From assembly GCF_009789675.1 (NCBI RefSeq), contig NZ_CP046914.1, positions 1,054,001-1,118,000 on the forward strand: a DNA stretch of 64,000 nucleotides, written 5' to 3'. Of the stretch, positions 43,501 through 52,782 are shown piece after piece. The DNA comes from Paraburkholderia acidisoli. Lineage in GTDB: Bacteria > Pseudomonadota > Gammaproteobacteria > Burkholderiales > Burkholderiaceae. Under the pieces are notes generated by a model, which saw only the letters and a list, made by a program, of their open reading frames with translations, was not told the DNA's origin and ran no database searches. A program made the position numbers and the translations under genes. The number at the start of each line of letters is the position of its first letter. Position 1 is the first letter of the stretch.

Positions 43501-46500
43501 GCCCGCCGAGACGTTCTGCGTGCCGCCCGCGCTCACCAGCGTGCCCGAGGCGATGCCGCCCGAGGCCACGTTCTGCGTGCCGCCGCTCGCCACCGTCGTG
43601 TTCAGCGCGGTGCCGCTCGTCTGCACGTATTGGGTGCCGCCGCTGCCGACCAGCGTGAGCACCGCGCTGCCGCCCGCCTGCACGTTCTGCAAGCCGCCCG
43701 ACTGCACTTGCGTGCCCGCCGCGACGCCGCCCGATTGCACGTCTTGCAAGCCGCCGCCCGACACCGTCGTGCCGCTCGCCGTGCCGCCGGCCGCGACCGA
43801 CTGCGTGCCGCCGCTCGACACCGTGGCGTCCTGCGAGAGACCGCCCGAGGCGATCGTTTCCAGCGCGCCCGCGCCGATCTGCGTGGCGCTGACCGCGCCG
43901 CCCGACGACACCGTGAGCGTGCCGCCGCTCGTGATCTGCGTGGCGTTCGCGTGGCCGCCGGAAGCGACGTCGACGGTACCGCTCGCGCCGATCTGCGTGC
44001 CGCTCGCCACGCCCGAAACGTGCATCGCGCCGCCGCTCGCGACGAGCGTGTCGTTGGCGACGCCGCCCGAGGCCACGTCGACCGTGCCGCCCGCGCCCAC
44101 GACCGTGCCGCTGGCCGTGCCCGCCACGCTTTGCGTGCCGCCCGAGACCGTCGTGCCGCTCGCCATGCCGCCCGAGGCGACCGTTTCCGTGCCGCCGCTG
44201 CCCACGTAGTCGCCGAAGGCGCTGCCGCCCGCGAGCACCGTGAAGCCGCCGCCGTTTTCGACGAGTACGCCCGAGGCGACGTTGTTCTGCACCGAGAAGG
44301 CGCCCGAGGTGTTGCTGCCGTGCAGGATCGTGCCCGAGGTATCGGCGACGAGCGTGGCGCCCGCCTGCTGATCGAGACCGTCGACGAGACCGCCGCCCGT
44401 GAGCGTGAGTTGCGCGCCCGCTTCCAGCGACGTGCCGCTCGCGACACCGCCCGCGAGCACGTTCTGCGCGCCGCCCGAGCTGACGGTCGTGCCGGTTGCC
44501 GAGCCGAGGCTCGCGACCGTCTGCACGGAATCGCTGTTGACGCTCGTGCCCGCGGCCGTGCCGCCCGCCGCGACGGTTTGCGTCGCGCCGTTGAGCGTGG
44601 TGCCGCTGGCGGTGCCCGAGACGGTTTGCGTGCCGCCGTCGAAGGTCGCGCCGATCGCGACGCCGCCCGTTGCGACGTTCTGCGCGCCGCCCGAGACGAC
44701 CGTGTTGGTGGCCGTGCCCGAGACGTTCTGCGTGCCGCTCGCGCCGATCGCCGCGCCGTCGGCCGTGCCGCCGGAAGCGACCGTTTGCGTGCCGCCGTCG
44801 TCGACGCTGCCACCCGTGGCCGAGCCGCCCGACATCACGTTCTGTTGCGCGCCCGAACCCGCCACGGTCGTGCCCGAAGCATTGCCGTAGAGCGTTTGCG
44901 TGCCGGACAGCACGGTGTCGACCACCGTGCCCGAGACGACCTGCGTCGCGCCCGCATCGACCGTGCTGCCCGACGCCACGCCACCGGCGCCGACGTTCTG
45001 CTGCGCGCCGCTTTCGATATGCGCCGACGCGACCGTGCCGCCCATGAAGACGGTTTGCGCGCCGCCCGACTGCACGTCGGTGCCGGTGGCCGTGCCGCCG
45101 AGCGCGACCGTTTGCGTGCCGCCGCTGCCCACCGTCGTGTCGCTGGCGGAGCCGAGGTAACCCACGCCCTGGCTGCCGCCCGAGAGCACGGTGCCGACCG
45201 CGCTGCCCGCCGAGACCATCTGCATGCCGCCCGTCGTGACCGTCGTGCCGTTCGCGACGCCGCCGCTCAGCACCTGCGCGCCGCCCGAACCGACGCTCGT
45301 GTTGTCGGCGCTGGCGCCGCTCAGGAGCGTTTGCGTGCCGCCGCCCGCGACGACCGTATCCGTCGCGCTGCCCGCCACGTTTTGCGCGCCGCCCGAGAGC
45401 ACCGAGCCGCTGGCCGCGCCGCCCGAGGCGACTGCTTGCGTGCCGCCCGAGAACACCGTCGTGGCGCTCGTGCTGCCGCCGTTGGCGACCGTTTCCGTGC
45501 CGCCGCTCGACACCAGCGTGCCGCTGGCCGCGCCGCCCGAAGCGACGTTCTGCGTGCCGCCCGAGCCCACCGTGGTGGCTTGCGCGCTGCCGCCCGAGGC
45601 CACGTTGAGCGAGCCGCCGTTTTCGGCGAGCACGTTGCTCGCCACGCCGCTGATGATCGAGAACGCGCCGTTGGCGTTCTGGCCGTCGACGTTCGCGCCC
45701 GTGTCGGTGATCAGTGCCGCGCCCGCTCGTTGATCGACATCCGTTGCCGTGGCGCCCGCCGAAACCGCCAGCGTGCCGCCGCTCAGCACCGAAGCCGCGC
45801 CCGCGCTGCCGTTGGCCGTCACGTTCAGACGGCCGCCGCCCGAGACGGTGGTGAAGTCGGCTTCGCCGCCCGCGAGCACGCTCTGCGCGCCGCCGGACAG
45901 CACCGTGGTCGCGAACGACGAGCCGCCGTCGCCGAGGATCGCCCGGCCGCCGCTGGAAACCACCGTGCCGCCGAGCGAACCGCCCGACACCGCGCTCGCC
46001 ACGCCGCCCGCCAGCACCTGCGTGCTGTCGGCATAGCCGTCGCCGCTCACGGTTTGCGTGCCGCCCGAATGCACCGAGGTCGAGTTGGCCGTGCCGAGCA
46101 CGCTTTGCGAGCCGTTCGCGTAGAGCTGCGTGCCGTCGGCCTCGCCGTCCGCGCTCACGTTCTGCGTGCCGCCGCTCACGACCGTGCCGGTCGCCATGCC
46201 GTCCACGGTCTGCGTGCCCGCGCTGATGGTGGTGCCGGACGCCGTGGCGCCGTTCTGCACGTTTTGCGTGCCGCCCGAGATCACGGCATTGGTCGATGCG
46301 CCGCCCGCCGAAATCGTCATCGTGCCGCCCGTCTTGATCACGGTGCCGGAGGCGCTCGCGTTGTCGTCGACGTTCTGGTTGCCGCCCGCCGTCACGATGG
46401 TGCCGCTGGCGGTGCCATCCACGGTCTGGGTGCCCGCGACCGTTGCCGAAACGGCTCGCGCGCCCGCCTGAACCTGCTGGGTGCCGTGCGCCTGCACGCT

Positions 46501-49500
46501 CGCGCCGCTCGTCACGCCGCCCGACTGCACGTTTTCCTGGCCGGCGCTGCCGACCACGGTGTTGAGCGACGAACCGCCCGACAGCACCGTGAGGCTGCCG
46601 CCGTTCATGATCTGCACGCCCGAGGCCACATTGGCGCTGATACGGAACGACGAGCCGTTCGGGCCGGTGCCCGAGAGCAGGCCCGCCGTATCGGCGGTGA
46701 GAATCGCGCCGGAATTTTCGGTCACGCCGAGCGCCGTGCCGCCGCCCGTGAGCGTGAGCGCGCCGCCGGAATTCATCGTCAGGCCCGATACCGCGCCGCC
46801 CGACGCCACCGCGACCGTGCCGCCGCCATTGACCGTGCCGCCCGAGGCGTGGCCGCCCGCGAGCACTTGTTCGATACCGCCGTACACGGCCGTGCCGCTC
46901 GCGGTGCCGCCCGAGCTGACGGTTTGCGAGCCGCTGTAGATCGTGGTCGACGACACCACGCCGCCAGCTTCCACCGACTGCGTGCCGCCTTGCACGGTCG
47001 TGCCGCTCGCCACGCCGCCGCTCACGTCTTGCAGGCCGCCTGACGAAACGGTCGTGCCGCTCGCCACCGCGCCCGCGAGTACGTCCTGTTCGCCGTTCAG
47101 GCCGATGGTGGTCGACTTGGCGACGCCGCCCGACTGGATGGTTTGGGTGCCCCCCACGAGGCTGTCGCCGGTCGCGACGCCGCCGTTGGAGACGACTTCG
47201 GTGCCGCCCGAGCCGACCGTGTTGTAGCTGCCCGAGCCGCCGTTCAGGATCGACAGCGTGCCGCCCGAGGTGACATTGCTGTACGACGCGCGCGTGCCCG
47301 TGGCAACCGAGAGCGTGCCGCCCTGGATTTGCGCGCTGTTCGCCGAAGCGCTGTTGGCGAGCGCGATCGTGCCGCCCGCGAGCACCGTGGCCCCCGTCGT
47401 GCTGGCGGCGCTGCCGTTGACGTTCTGGTGACCGCCCGACGACACCACCGCGCCATAGCTCGAACCGCTCACGGTTTCCGTGCCGCCGCCCTGGATTTGC
47501 GTGCCCGAGGCGCGCGCGTACTGCGCGATCGTCTGGGTCGCGCCGCTGTTGACAACGGTGCTGTTCGCCGTGCCGCTCGTCACGGCTTCGGTCGAGCCCG
47601 AGGCCAGTTGCGTGCCCACGGTCGTGCCGCCCACCACGTTGACGGTCGTGCCGGTGGCCGCGCTGGTGTTGCTCGCCACGCCGCCCGACACGTTGAGCGC
47701 GCCGCTACGGAAGTTCGTGTCGTAGGTCGTGCCGCCCGAAATGTTCTGGGTGCCGCCCGAAATGAGCGTGCCGCTGGTCGTGCCGCCGGTCACGTTTTCG
47801 ACGCCGCCCGTCTGGACGGTCGTGCCGCTCGCCACGCCGCCCGAGACGTATTCGACCGCGCCGCTGCCGATGGTCGTGTTGTTGGTCACGCCGCCGCGCA
47901 CGTAGACCGTGCCGCCCGTCGATGCAACCGTGTCGTTGGTCACGCCGCCCGCCGCGGTGAGCGTGCCGAGGCTGCTCACCACCGCGCTGTTGAGCGTGCC
48001 GCCGCTCACGACGGCCGTGCCGTAGGACGTGATCGTGGCGTTGTTGGCCACGCCGCCCGACACCGTGAGATTGCCGCCGCTGCTGACGAGCGTGTTCGAC
48101 GCGGTGCCGCTCGACAGCACGGTCAGCTGGCCGCCGTTTTCGAGGATCACGTTGGTGGCGACGTTGCCGCTTACCGTGAAGGTGCTGCTCTTGTTGCTCG
48201 CGTTGACGATGGTCGCGTTGGTGTTGGTGACGAGCGCGCCGCCCGCCGAGACCACCACGCCGTCCGCGAGACCGCCCGCATCCACTTCGAAGCGGCCGTT
48301 GTTGTCGACCCGCGTGGTCGTGGCGATGCCGCCGCTGTTGACGATGGTGTTGCCGCCGCTGCCCACCTCCGTGACCGTCGCGCTGCCGCCCGACAGCACG
48401 GTGAGTACGCCGGTGTATTCGATCACCGCGTTGCTCGCCACGTTGCCCGACACCGTGAAGTTGCCGTTGCGGTTCGTGCCGTTGGTGATGACCGCCGAGG
48501 TGTTGGTGATGAGGCCGCCGCCGGCGCCTTGCGACACCACGTCGGCCGAGCCGCCCGCGTCCACCTGGAGCGTGCCGGCGATCAGCGTGGTCTGGCTCGC
48601 GAAGCCGCCGCTGTTCACGGTCAGCTTGGCCGCGCCGCCGTCGAGCACCACGTTCGACGCCACGTTGTTCGAAACGTAGAAGCTGCCGCTCGCCGTGGTC
48701 GACGCGTTCGTGATCGTCGCGGAGGTATTGGTGATGATCTGGCCGCCGGAGCCCTGGCTCACGACATCGGCGGTACCGGCCGCGTCCACCTGGAGAATGC
48801 CGCCCGCCGAGTACATGGTGTCTTGCGCGGTGCCGCCCGAAAGCGCCGTGAGATGACCGGTGCCGACGATCTGCGTGTGCGACGCGACGTTGTCCTGGAT
48901 CGTGAAGGCGTTGCCGTTGTCCGCGCGCGTGTTGGTGCCGTTGAGCACCGTTGAGGAGGTCGTGGCCACGAGGCCGCCGCCCGCGTTCTGCACGATGCCG
49001 GTGGCCGTGCCGCCCGACTCGACCGTGAAGGTGCCGCCCGAATTCACGGTGCCCGAGGTCGCGCTCGCGCCCGAACGCACGTCCACGTTGCCGCCGCTCG
49101 AGACGACCGCGAAGTTGGTCGCGCCGCCCGAGTTGACGTATTGCGTGGCGTACGTGCCGCTCACGAGCGTGGCGTTCGCGACGCCGCCCGCCTGCACCGT
49201 GTCGACCGAAGCCGGGCCGACCGTGGTGCCGCTTTCCACGCCCGCCACCGACTGCGTGGCGTAGTACGTGTTGGTGCCGCTCAGCACCGAGCCGCTCACA
49301 TAGCCGCCCGCCTGCACGTTCACCGAAGCGCCCGAGTTCACGCGCACCGTGTTGAGCGTGCCGCCGCTCGAGACGCCCACGCTGCCGCCCGAGTTGACCG
49401 TGGTCGAGGTGGCCGTGCCGCCCGCGACGCTCTGGCTGCCGCCGTAGCCGACCGTGGTGAACGACGCCGATCCGCCATTCGATACGACCTGGCTGCCGCC

Positions 49501-50640
49501 CGAGCTGACCGTGGCCGAGACCGCGGTGCCCGCGCCCGAGACCGTTTGCGTGCCGCCGCTGCGCACGTTCGAGTAAGTCGCGAAGCCGCCCGTGATGTTC
49601 TGTGTGCCGTTGCTCGTGACCGTCGACGAGGTCGCGGTGCCGCCGCTCACGTTTTGCGTGCCGCCCAGAATCTGCGTGTTCGCGGCCGAGCCGCCGACGA
49701 ACACGTTTTCGTTGCCGCCCGCGCTCACGACGGTGCCGCTGGAGCGTTGCCCCAAAAGCACGTCGAGTTTGCTGCCGTCGGTGAGCACGTAACCGGTGGC
49801 CGCGCCGCCCGTCGTGCTGAAGCTGGTGCCGTTGGCGTTGGTGCCGTAGATCGTGCCCGAGGTGGTCGCGGCCAGCGTCGACCCCGACGAGAGCGTGAGG
49901 CCGCTCACGTAGGCGCCGGCGGAAACGACTTCGTGGCCGCCGCCCGAGACCGTCACGCCCGTGGCGGTGCCGCCGCCCAGCACGACCTGGGCGCCGCCGT
50001 AGTTGACGACGGTGGTGGCCGCGCTGCCCGCGCTGTGCACGGTCTGCATGCCGCCGCCGTTGATCGTCGACGAGTTGGCGTGGCCGGCCGAATACACGTC
50101 TTCGGAGCCATTCACCGTCGACGAGGTCACGGTGGCGGCCCAGAGGTTTTGCGCGCCGCCCGCGTTGATCGTGGTCGAGGTGGCCGTGCCGCCCGAGAGG
50201 TTTTGCGTGCCGCCCGAGTTGACCGTGGTCGAGGAGGCCACGCCGCTCGACACGTTCTGCGTGCCGCCCGCGTAGACCGTGGTTGCCGTGGCGGTGCCGC
50301 GCACGGTTTGCGTGCCGCCGCTGTTCACGCTCGTGGCGTTCGTGCTGCCGCCGGCGGAAACAAACTGCAGGCCGCTGTCGCCGACGCTGACGCTGATCGC
50401 GGACCCGGCGTTCTCGATGGCTTGCGTGCCGCTCGTCACCGTTTCGCCGATGACGGTGTGGCCGCTCGTGACGTCGGCGGTGAAACTCGGCGGATTCGAG
50501 GTTTGCGCGAGCGCGGGCGTGGCGATGACCGCATGCAGCCCGAGCAGCGAAAACAGGCCCGCGAGCAGGCGAGACACGCGACGACGGCGATTGCCGAAGA
50601 CGTGTTGGCAGAATTTACGGCGGAAGGTAATCGGCTTCAT
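40549..50640 (-). CDS. Giant AIDA-type autotransporter adhesin
   Basis: 3,363 residues. A long signal peptide (1-46, with basic FRRKFCQHVFGNRRRR, cleavage after ALAQ) is followed by a passenger of about 2,900 residues made of short AIDA-like repeats (SGGTQNVSSGGVASGTTV type) that fold as a beta-helix stalk. Nine longer modules of about 48 residues (TNTSATI..G..NG.FTVSGNVAS....ENGG.LTVLSGG) interrupt them. An autochaperone-like part (ILTYTGTRTGEFAGV) and a C-terminal 12-strand barrel (about 3,090-3,363) end in GLNWKW. It is secreted by type V mechanism to the cell surface. It starts 202 bp after the heptosyltransferase gene, which is expected to glycosylate its Ser/Thr. Confidence 0.96.
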   Translation of the reverse strand: MKPITFRRKFCQHVFGNRRRRVSRLLAGLFSLLGLHAVIATPALAQTSNPPSFTADVTSGHTVIGETVTSGTQAIENAGSAISVSVGDSGLQFVSAGGSTNATSVNSGGTQTVRGTATATTVYAGGTQNVSSGVASSTTVNSGGTQNLSGGTATSTTINAGGAQNLWAATVTSSTVNGSEDVYSAGHANSSTINGGGMQTVHSAGSAATTVVNYGGAQVVLGGGTATGVTVSGGGHEVVSAGAYVSGLTLSSGSTLAATTSGTIYGTNANGTSFSTTGGAATGYVLTDGSKLDVLLGQRSSGTVVSAGGNENVFVGGSAANTQILGGTQNVSGGTATSSTVTSNGTQNITGGFATYSNVRSGGTQTVSGAGTAVSATVSSGGSQVVSNGGSASFTTVGYGGSQSVAGGTATSTTVNSGGSVGVSSGGTLNTVRVNSGASVNVQAGGYVSGSVLSGTNTYYATQSVAGVESGTTVGPASVDTVQAGGVANATLVSGTYATQYVNSGGATNFAVVSSGGNVDVRSGASATSGTVNSGGTFTVESGGTATGIVQNAGGGLVATTSSTVLNGTNTRADNGNAFTIQDNVASHTQIVGTGHLTALSGGTAQDTMYSAGGILQVDAAGTADVVSQGSGGQIITNTSATITNASTTASGSFYVSNNVASNVVLDGGAAKLTVNSGGFASQTTLIAGTLQVDAGGSADVVSQGAGGGLITNTSAVITNGTNRNGNFTVSGNVASNAVIEYTGVLTVLSGGSATVTEVGSGGNTIVNSGGIATTTRVDNNGRFEVDAGGLADGVVVSAGGALVTNTNATIVNASNKSSTFTVSGNVATNVILENGGQLTVLSSGTASNTLVSSGGNLTVSGGVANNATITSYGTAVVSGGTLNSAVVSSLGTLTAAGGVTNDTVASTGGTVYVRGGVTNNTTIGSGAVEYVSGGVASGTTVQTGGVENVTGGTTSGTLISGGTQNISGGTTYDTNFRSGALNVSGGVASNTSAATGTTVNVVGGTTVGTQLASGSTEAVTSGTANSTVVNSGATQTIAQYARASGTQIQGGGTETVSGSSYGAVVSSGGHQNVNGSAASTTGATVLAGGTIALANSASANSAQIQGGTLSVATGTRASYSNVTSGGTLSILNGGSGSYNTVGSGGTEVVSNGGVATGDSLVGGTQTIQSGGVAKSTTIGLNGEQDVLAGAVASGTTVSSGGLQDVSGGVASGTTVQGGTQSVEAGGVVSSTTIYSGSQTVSSGGTASGTAVYGGIEQVLAGGHASGGTVNGGGTVAVASGGAVSGLTMNSGGALTLTGGGTALGVTENSGAILTADTAGLLSGTGPNGSSFRISANVASGVQIMNGGSLTVLSGGSSLNTVVGSAGQENVQSGGVTSGASVQAHGTQQVQAGARAVSATVAGTQTVDGTASGTIVTAGGNQNVDDNASASGTVIKTGGTMTISAGGASTNAVISGGTQNVQNGATASGTTISAGTQTVDGMATGTVVSGGTQNVSADGEADGTQLYANGSQSVLGTANSTSVHSGGTQTVSGDGYADSTQVLAGGVASAVSGGSLGGTVVSSGGRAILGDGGSSFATTVLSGGAQSVLAGGEADFTTVSGGGRLNVTANGSAGAASVLSGGTLAVSAGATATDVDQRAGAALITDTGANVDGQNANGAFSIISGVASNVLAENGGSLNVASGGSAQATTVGSGGTQNVASGGAASGTLVSSGGTETVANGGSTSATTVFSGGTQAVASGGAASGSVLSGGAQNVAGSATDTVVAGGGTQTLLSGASADNTSVGSGGAQVLSGGVANGTTVTTGGMQMVSAGSAVGTVLSGGSQGVGYLGSASDTTVGSGGTQTVALGGTATGTDVQSGGAQTVFMGGTVASAHIESGAQQNVGAGGVASGSTVDAGATQVVSGTVVDTVLSGTQTLYGNASGTTVAGSGAQQNVMSGGSATGGSVDDGGTQTVASGGTADGAAIGASGTQNVSGTATNTVVSGGAQNVATGGVAIGATFDGGTQTVSGTASGTTLNGATQTVAAGGTAAGTSVNSDSVQTVASLGSATGTTVSSGGAQNVLAGGVASGTSLEAGAQLTLTGGGLVDGLDQQAGATLVADTSGTILHGSNTSGAFSVQNNVASGVLVENGGGFTVLAGGSAFGDYVGSGGTETVASGGMASGTTVSGGTQSVAGTASGTVVGAGGTVDVASGGVANDTLVASGGAMHVSGVASGTQIGASGTVDVASGGHANATQITSGGTLTVSSGGAVSATQIGAGALETIASGGLSQDATVSSGGTQSVAAGGTASGTTVSGGGLQDVQSGGVAAGTQVQSGGLQNVQAGGSAVLTLVGSGGTQYVQTSGTALNTTVASGGTQNVASGGIASGTLVSAGGTQNVSAGGSAGAVTVASGGTQYVSSGGVASGVAVTDGGTQSVVSGGAASGTNVSSGGTQAISSGGSATSSVVSSGGSQTVVSGGAASGTLVLSGGQITVSSGGTGGSITVLGGGSATVTDAGSATIAQSAGAAFTGNTSASVSGSNASGAFQVAANSASNVLVENGGTFTVLSGGVAHGTNVGSGGTEVVSAGGLAQGSLISGGTQTVSSGGGAVSATVSGGGTQQIAAGASAQGTLVSAGGTQTVAGVASSTTVAGGAQNVSSGGVAQTTVVSSGGTQTVSSGGVANQTTLATSGTQTLLEGAVASTTVVNSGGTQNVLAGGVANDTTINAGGLQYVDGVVMGYANNAVVNSGGVQQVAFGGTATGTLVNSGGLQEVQADAIANQTTLAGGTQVVSSGGTATDTTVDAGGTQLVHSGSTVSNTVVNSGGTLTGDGDVAGVTVTSGGLVQNLASASQGIVANGGTVQVDTSTAANVAVNAGATLYGSGTLTGNATINAGGTLAAKTPGSQFHIAGNLAMNDGAQFVVSATAAGQAGSVAVNGDVTLAASGTNGGAKVVVSAGPDNWKPNTTVAILTYTGTRTGEFAGVTTDYAYLAPTLSYAGQEVDLTLNIASIFWQTGLFAGFGMVGQNQNQLQVASALNRIYAKGAGGNDVTAALLMQSTAGARSALTQMAGDEGANLLRVARQNTEALQNTVGDRLTAASMARPSNDLWAQVRYGQSHNSGDSSVGSSALDVRTSSLTIGYDRVVLRDVRVGVAVDADYSDLGFNEPGASGHANGWQALVYGAWTPAEQPFFARAMVGTGRWADSVNRSVTLGTLNGNPRGSVQTQSTTAYAEGGLSLHLRDDMTLQPYVGVRFGHYGQAGYTESGGGLFDLAYQGTGQAATTGVAGVRYLFTQQRSGGGTNTWEVDANVQQRFGSTSQTVNASFASAPDYVYQAGGTPLARTIAHVGTGGEWTVGKHASVFARVSADLGNHEQNYSGVAGLNWKW
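42230..50500 (-). repeat. Repeat-encoded passenger of the autotransporter
   Basis: About 8.2 kb of tandem, degenerate units of roughly 57-60 bases (about 19-20 residues: x-V-x-S-G-G-x-x-x-V-x-x-G-G-x-A-x-G-T). Nucleotide copies differ enough to limit recombination. Long open frames on the opposite strand, including one of over 6 kb, are by-products of this repeat. Confidence 0.88.
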
Positions 50641-50842
50641 TGTTGTTGACTACGGTGTATCGCCCCGAGGCGCGTGCGCGCCCGACGAGGCGTTGGTCTC
50701 TCGTGCAAACCGTCTCTCGGTGGACGGCATTCCGGTGTATTCAGGCGACGAGCGTCGATGCGGCCGCGGCCATCGGCATGCGATGTCGCTCGTGTCTGGG
50801 TGGTGTCCTGCTGGCGGGAAGCGTGGGCTCGCTGCGTTGGCG

Positions 50843-52204
50843 TCAGGCGTTCGCTTCCGCGATCGCCGTTTCGTTTGCCGCGTCGTCCGCCGCCGCATTC
50901 ACGCCGAAGCCGGGAATGCGCCGCAACGTGCGCTTCACCTGCTCGGGCGTGATGAGCCGCGTGCATTCGAACTGGCGCGGCGTGTCCTTGTGGCGCGGAC
51001 ACCAGAAGAAGTCCTGATGATCGAAGCGCTGGCTCGCGTCGTTCCAGCAGCCGTTGCACGCGTGGTAATTGATCACGCGGAACGGCGTATGGAATTCGTT
51101 GTTCTCCATCGTGAAGCCGCTGATCATCACGACCGGCGTCGCGCACGCCCACGCGAGCCACGCGAGGCCGCTGGAAAGCCCGACAAAGAAGTCGGCGTGA
51201 CGCAGCCAGCGCGCGCGTTCTTCGAGCGGCATGTCGCCGGTCTGATCTTCGGCGCCGTGGGGAATGTGATTCCAGACGAGGCCCGAACCGTGCGTGGCCT
51301 TCTGGTCGATGCAGATCACGCGATAGCCTTGCGCCTTGAGGAAGGCGACGATCTCGCGCCAGCCCGTGGGGTGGTTCCAGTACTTGCACTGCGTCGAGCT
51401 TTGCACGGCGATGCAGACGTAGCGCTCCTCGATCGGGCGGCTCTCGTCCTTCAGCACGAGTTCCGGGCGCATCTCTTCGGGATCGACGCCCAGAATGTGG
51501 CCGGCCGTGCGATGCAATCCCACGTGACGGAAGTCGGCGGGCTGGAACACGTGGTTCACGTCGTCGAAGAAGAGACCCACGTTGTAGGTCGCGTAATAGC
51601 GCTCGGGCTGCACGTCTTCGTGCGTGACGAACTCGATCTCGGGATACGCGCGGCGGAACAGCGGCGCGATCAGCGCGCCCATCGCGCAGGTCAGCTTGCA
51701 GCCGTGCTGGCGCTGGAATTTCACCGCGTACGGGAACCAGCCCATCAGGTCGCCGAGCGTGCCCACCGGAAACTGGATCAGCACCTCGCGGTCCTTCGCG
51801 TCGTAGCGATGGATGAAGGCGGCGTCGGCGTGCTTGCCGCGCTGCTGGATCTGCACTTCGAACGGCACGAAGTATTTTTTCGCGCTCGCCACGGTGCCCG
51901 CGCCGATATCGGTTTCGAACAGCACGTTGTCGGTTTCGTAGTCGCGCAGCACGACGTGCCATTCGCCTTCGGGCAGCACCACGCGGCAGCCGTCGTTGAA
52001 ATCGAAACGCACGCCTTGCAGCGCTTCCTGCGTGGGCACGGGCGCGGGTCGCGGGAACGGCGGTTTGGCCGGCGCGCTGGCGGAAACCGGACCGGCGATG
52101 GGTACAGCCGGTACGAAGGCGGGAACGACAGCGTTTGCGCCCGTGGACGCGTGATCGCCTGCCGCGGGCACGGCAAGGATTTCGTGGGGAATCGAAGCAG
52201 TCAT
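50843..52204 (-). CDS. Autotransporter heptosyltransferase (Aah/TibC, BAHT family)
   Basis: 453 residues. After a Pro/Ala-rich tail (1-55) comes the strand-loop-strand and catalytic GT-B-like core: VLIQFPVGTLGDLMGWFPYA, FFDDVNHVFQP, VCIAVQSSTQCKYWNHP and FVGLSSGLAWLAWA. The C-terminal cysteines CNGCWND, FFWCPRHKD and QFECTRLI match the iron-binding finger of TibC. It transfers heptose from ADP-heptose to Ser of its adhesin in the cytoplasm. It precedes the giant autotransporter on the same strand, as aah precedes aidA. Confidence 0.95.
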   Translation of the reverse strand: MTASIPHEILAVPAAGDHASTGANAVVPAFVPAVPIAGPVSASAPAKPPFPRPAPVPTQEALQGVRFDFNDGCRVVLPEGEWHVVLRDYETDNVLFETDIGAGTVASAKKYFVPFEVQIQQRGKHADAAFIHRYDAKDREVLIQFPVGTLGDLMGWFPYAVKFQRQHGCKLTCAMGALIAPLFRRAYPEIEFVTHEDVQPERYYATYNVGLFFDDVNHVFQPADFRHVGLHRTAGHILGVDPEEMRPELVLKDESRPIEERYVCIAVQSSTQCKYWNHPTGWREIVAFLKAQGYRVICIDQKATHGSGLVWNHIPHGAEDQTGDMPLEERARWLRHADFFVGLSSGLAWLAWACATPVVMISGFTMENNEFHTPFRVINYHACNGCWNDASQRFDHQDFFWCPRHKDTPRQFECTRLITPEQVKRTLRRIPGFGVNAAADDAANETAIAEANA

Positions 52205-52723
52205 GTGTCAGACCAGAACTGGAAGAGAACCGGCGCTAATCAATGATTAACGGCGGGACTTGCGGTATGGCTCCAGTTGAGGTCGGTTAATCCATGACTG
52301 GCTGGTGCTTAATACGGCTCAAAGATTTTCAGTTAGATTACATTGGCCAGCAACGTGGATTTGATGGCATATGTGGCTTTTAATTGGCAGATGAAAATCC
52401 AGAGCGGTGTTACACGCACGCGTAATCGGCGTAAGAATTTGGAACTTGAGGGCTGGCCGAAAAAATAAAGTGCCGTGCAGGCTTGCGGGGGCGGCTGGGA
52501 AAGGCTGGCGGCGCGGGCCGCGTAAGGCGGGAAAGAGCCGGATGACGCGCGCGGGTGATTGCGCGCGAGACTCAGTGAAAATGAGGATACAGCAAGTTTT
52601 ACCGCGTGCGTTTATTTTTTGAGTGCGGCGGCTCGCATGTAATTTTTGCGCTACGGGTTATTGCGCATTAATGCTTTGAATACGCCGATTATAACTGCCT
52701 TATGCGAAGCGCATTCGCCAAAT
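52205..52723. other. Intergenic region upstream of the heptosyltransferase
   Basis: 519 bp, lower in GC than the surrounding genes, with no credible gene. A 13-bp palindrome TAATCAATGATTA (52237-52249) lies 33 bp upstream of the heptosyltransferase start and may be an operator. The promoter for the adhesin unit should lie here. Confidence 0.55.
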
Positions 52724-52761
52724 AAAAAGGGCGCAGCGGATAAACCGTTGCGCCCTTTTTT
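52724..52761. terminator. Bidirectional terminator B
   Basis: A 16-bp stem with one G-U pair (AAAAAGGGCGCAGCGG / CCGTTGCGCCCTTTTT) around ATAAA. It ends hpnH on the minus strand. It shares AAACCGTTGCGCC and the T-run with terminator A at the other end of the adhesin unit. Confidence 0.9.
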
Positions 52762-52782
52762 AAACCGGTATGGAAGCGGGTT

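Noticed and set aside
40594..47043. A 2,149-codon open frame on the plus strand, opposite the autotransporter gene
   Set aside because: Its Arg/Ala/His-rich composition is the expected antisense of Gly/Ser/Thr/Val repeats in high-GC DNA. There is no ribosome site, no domain, and it lies fully inside a clear gene.
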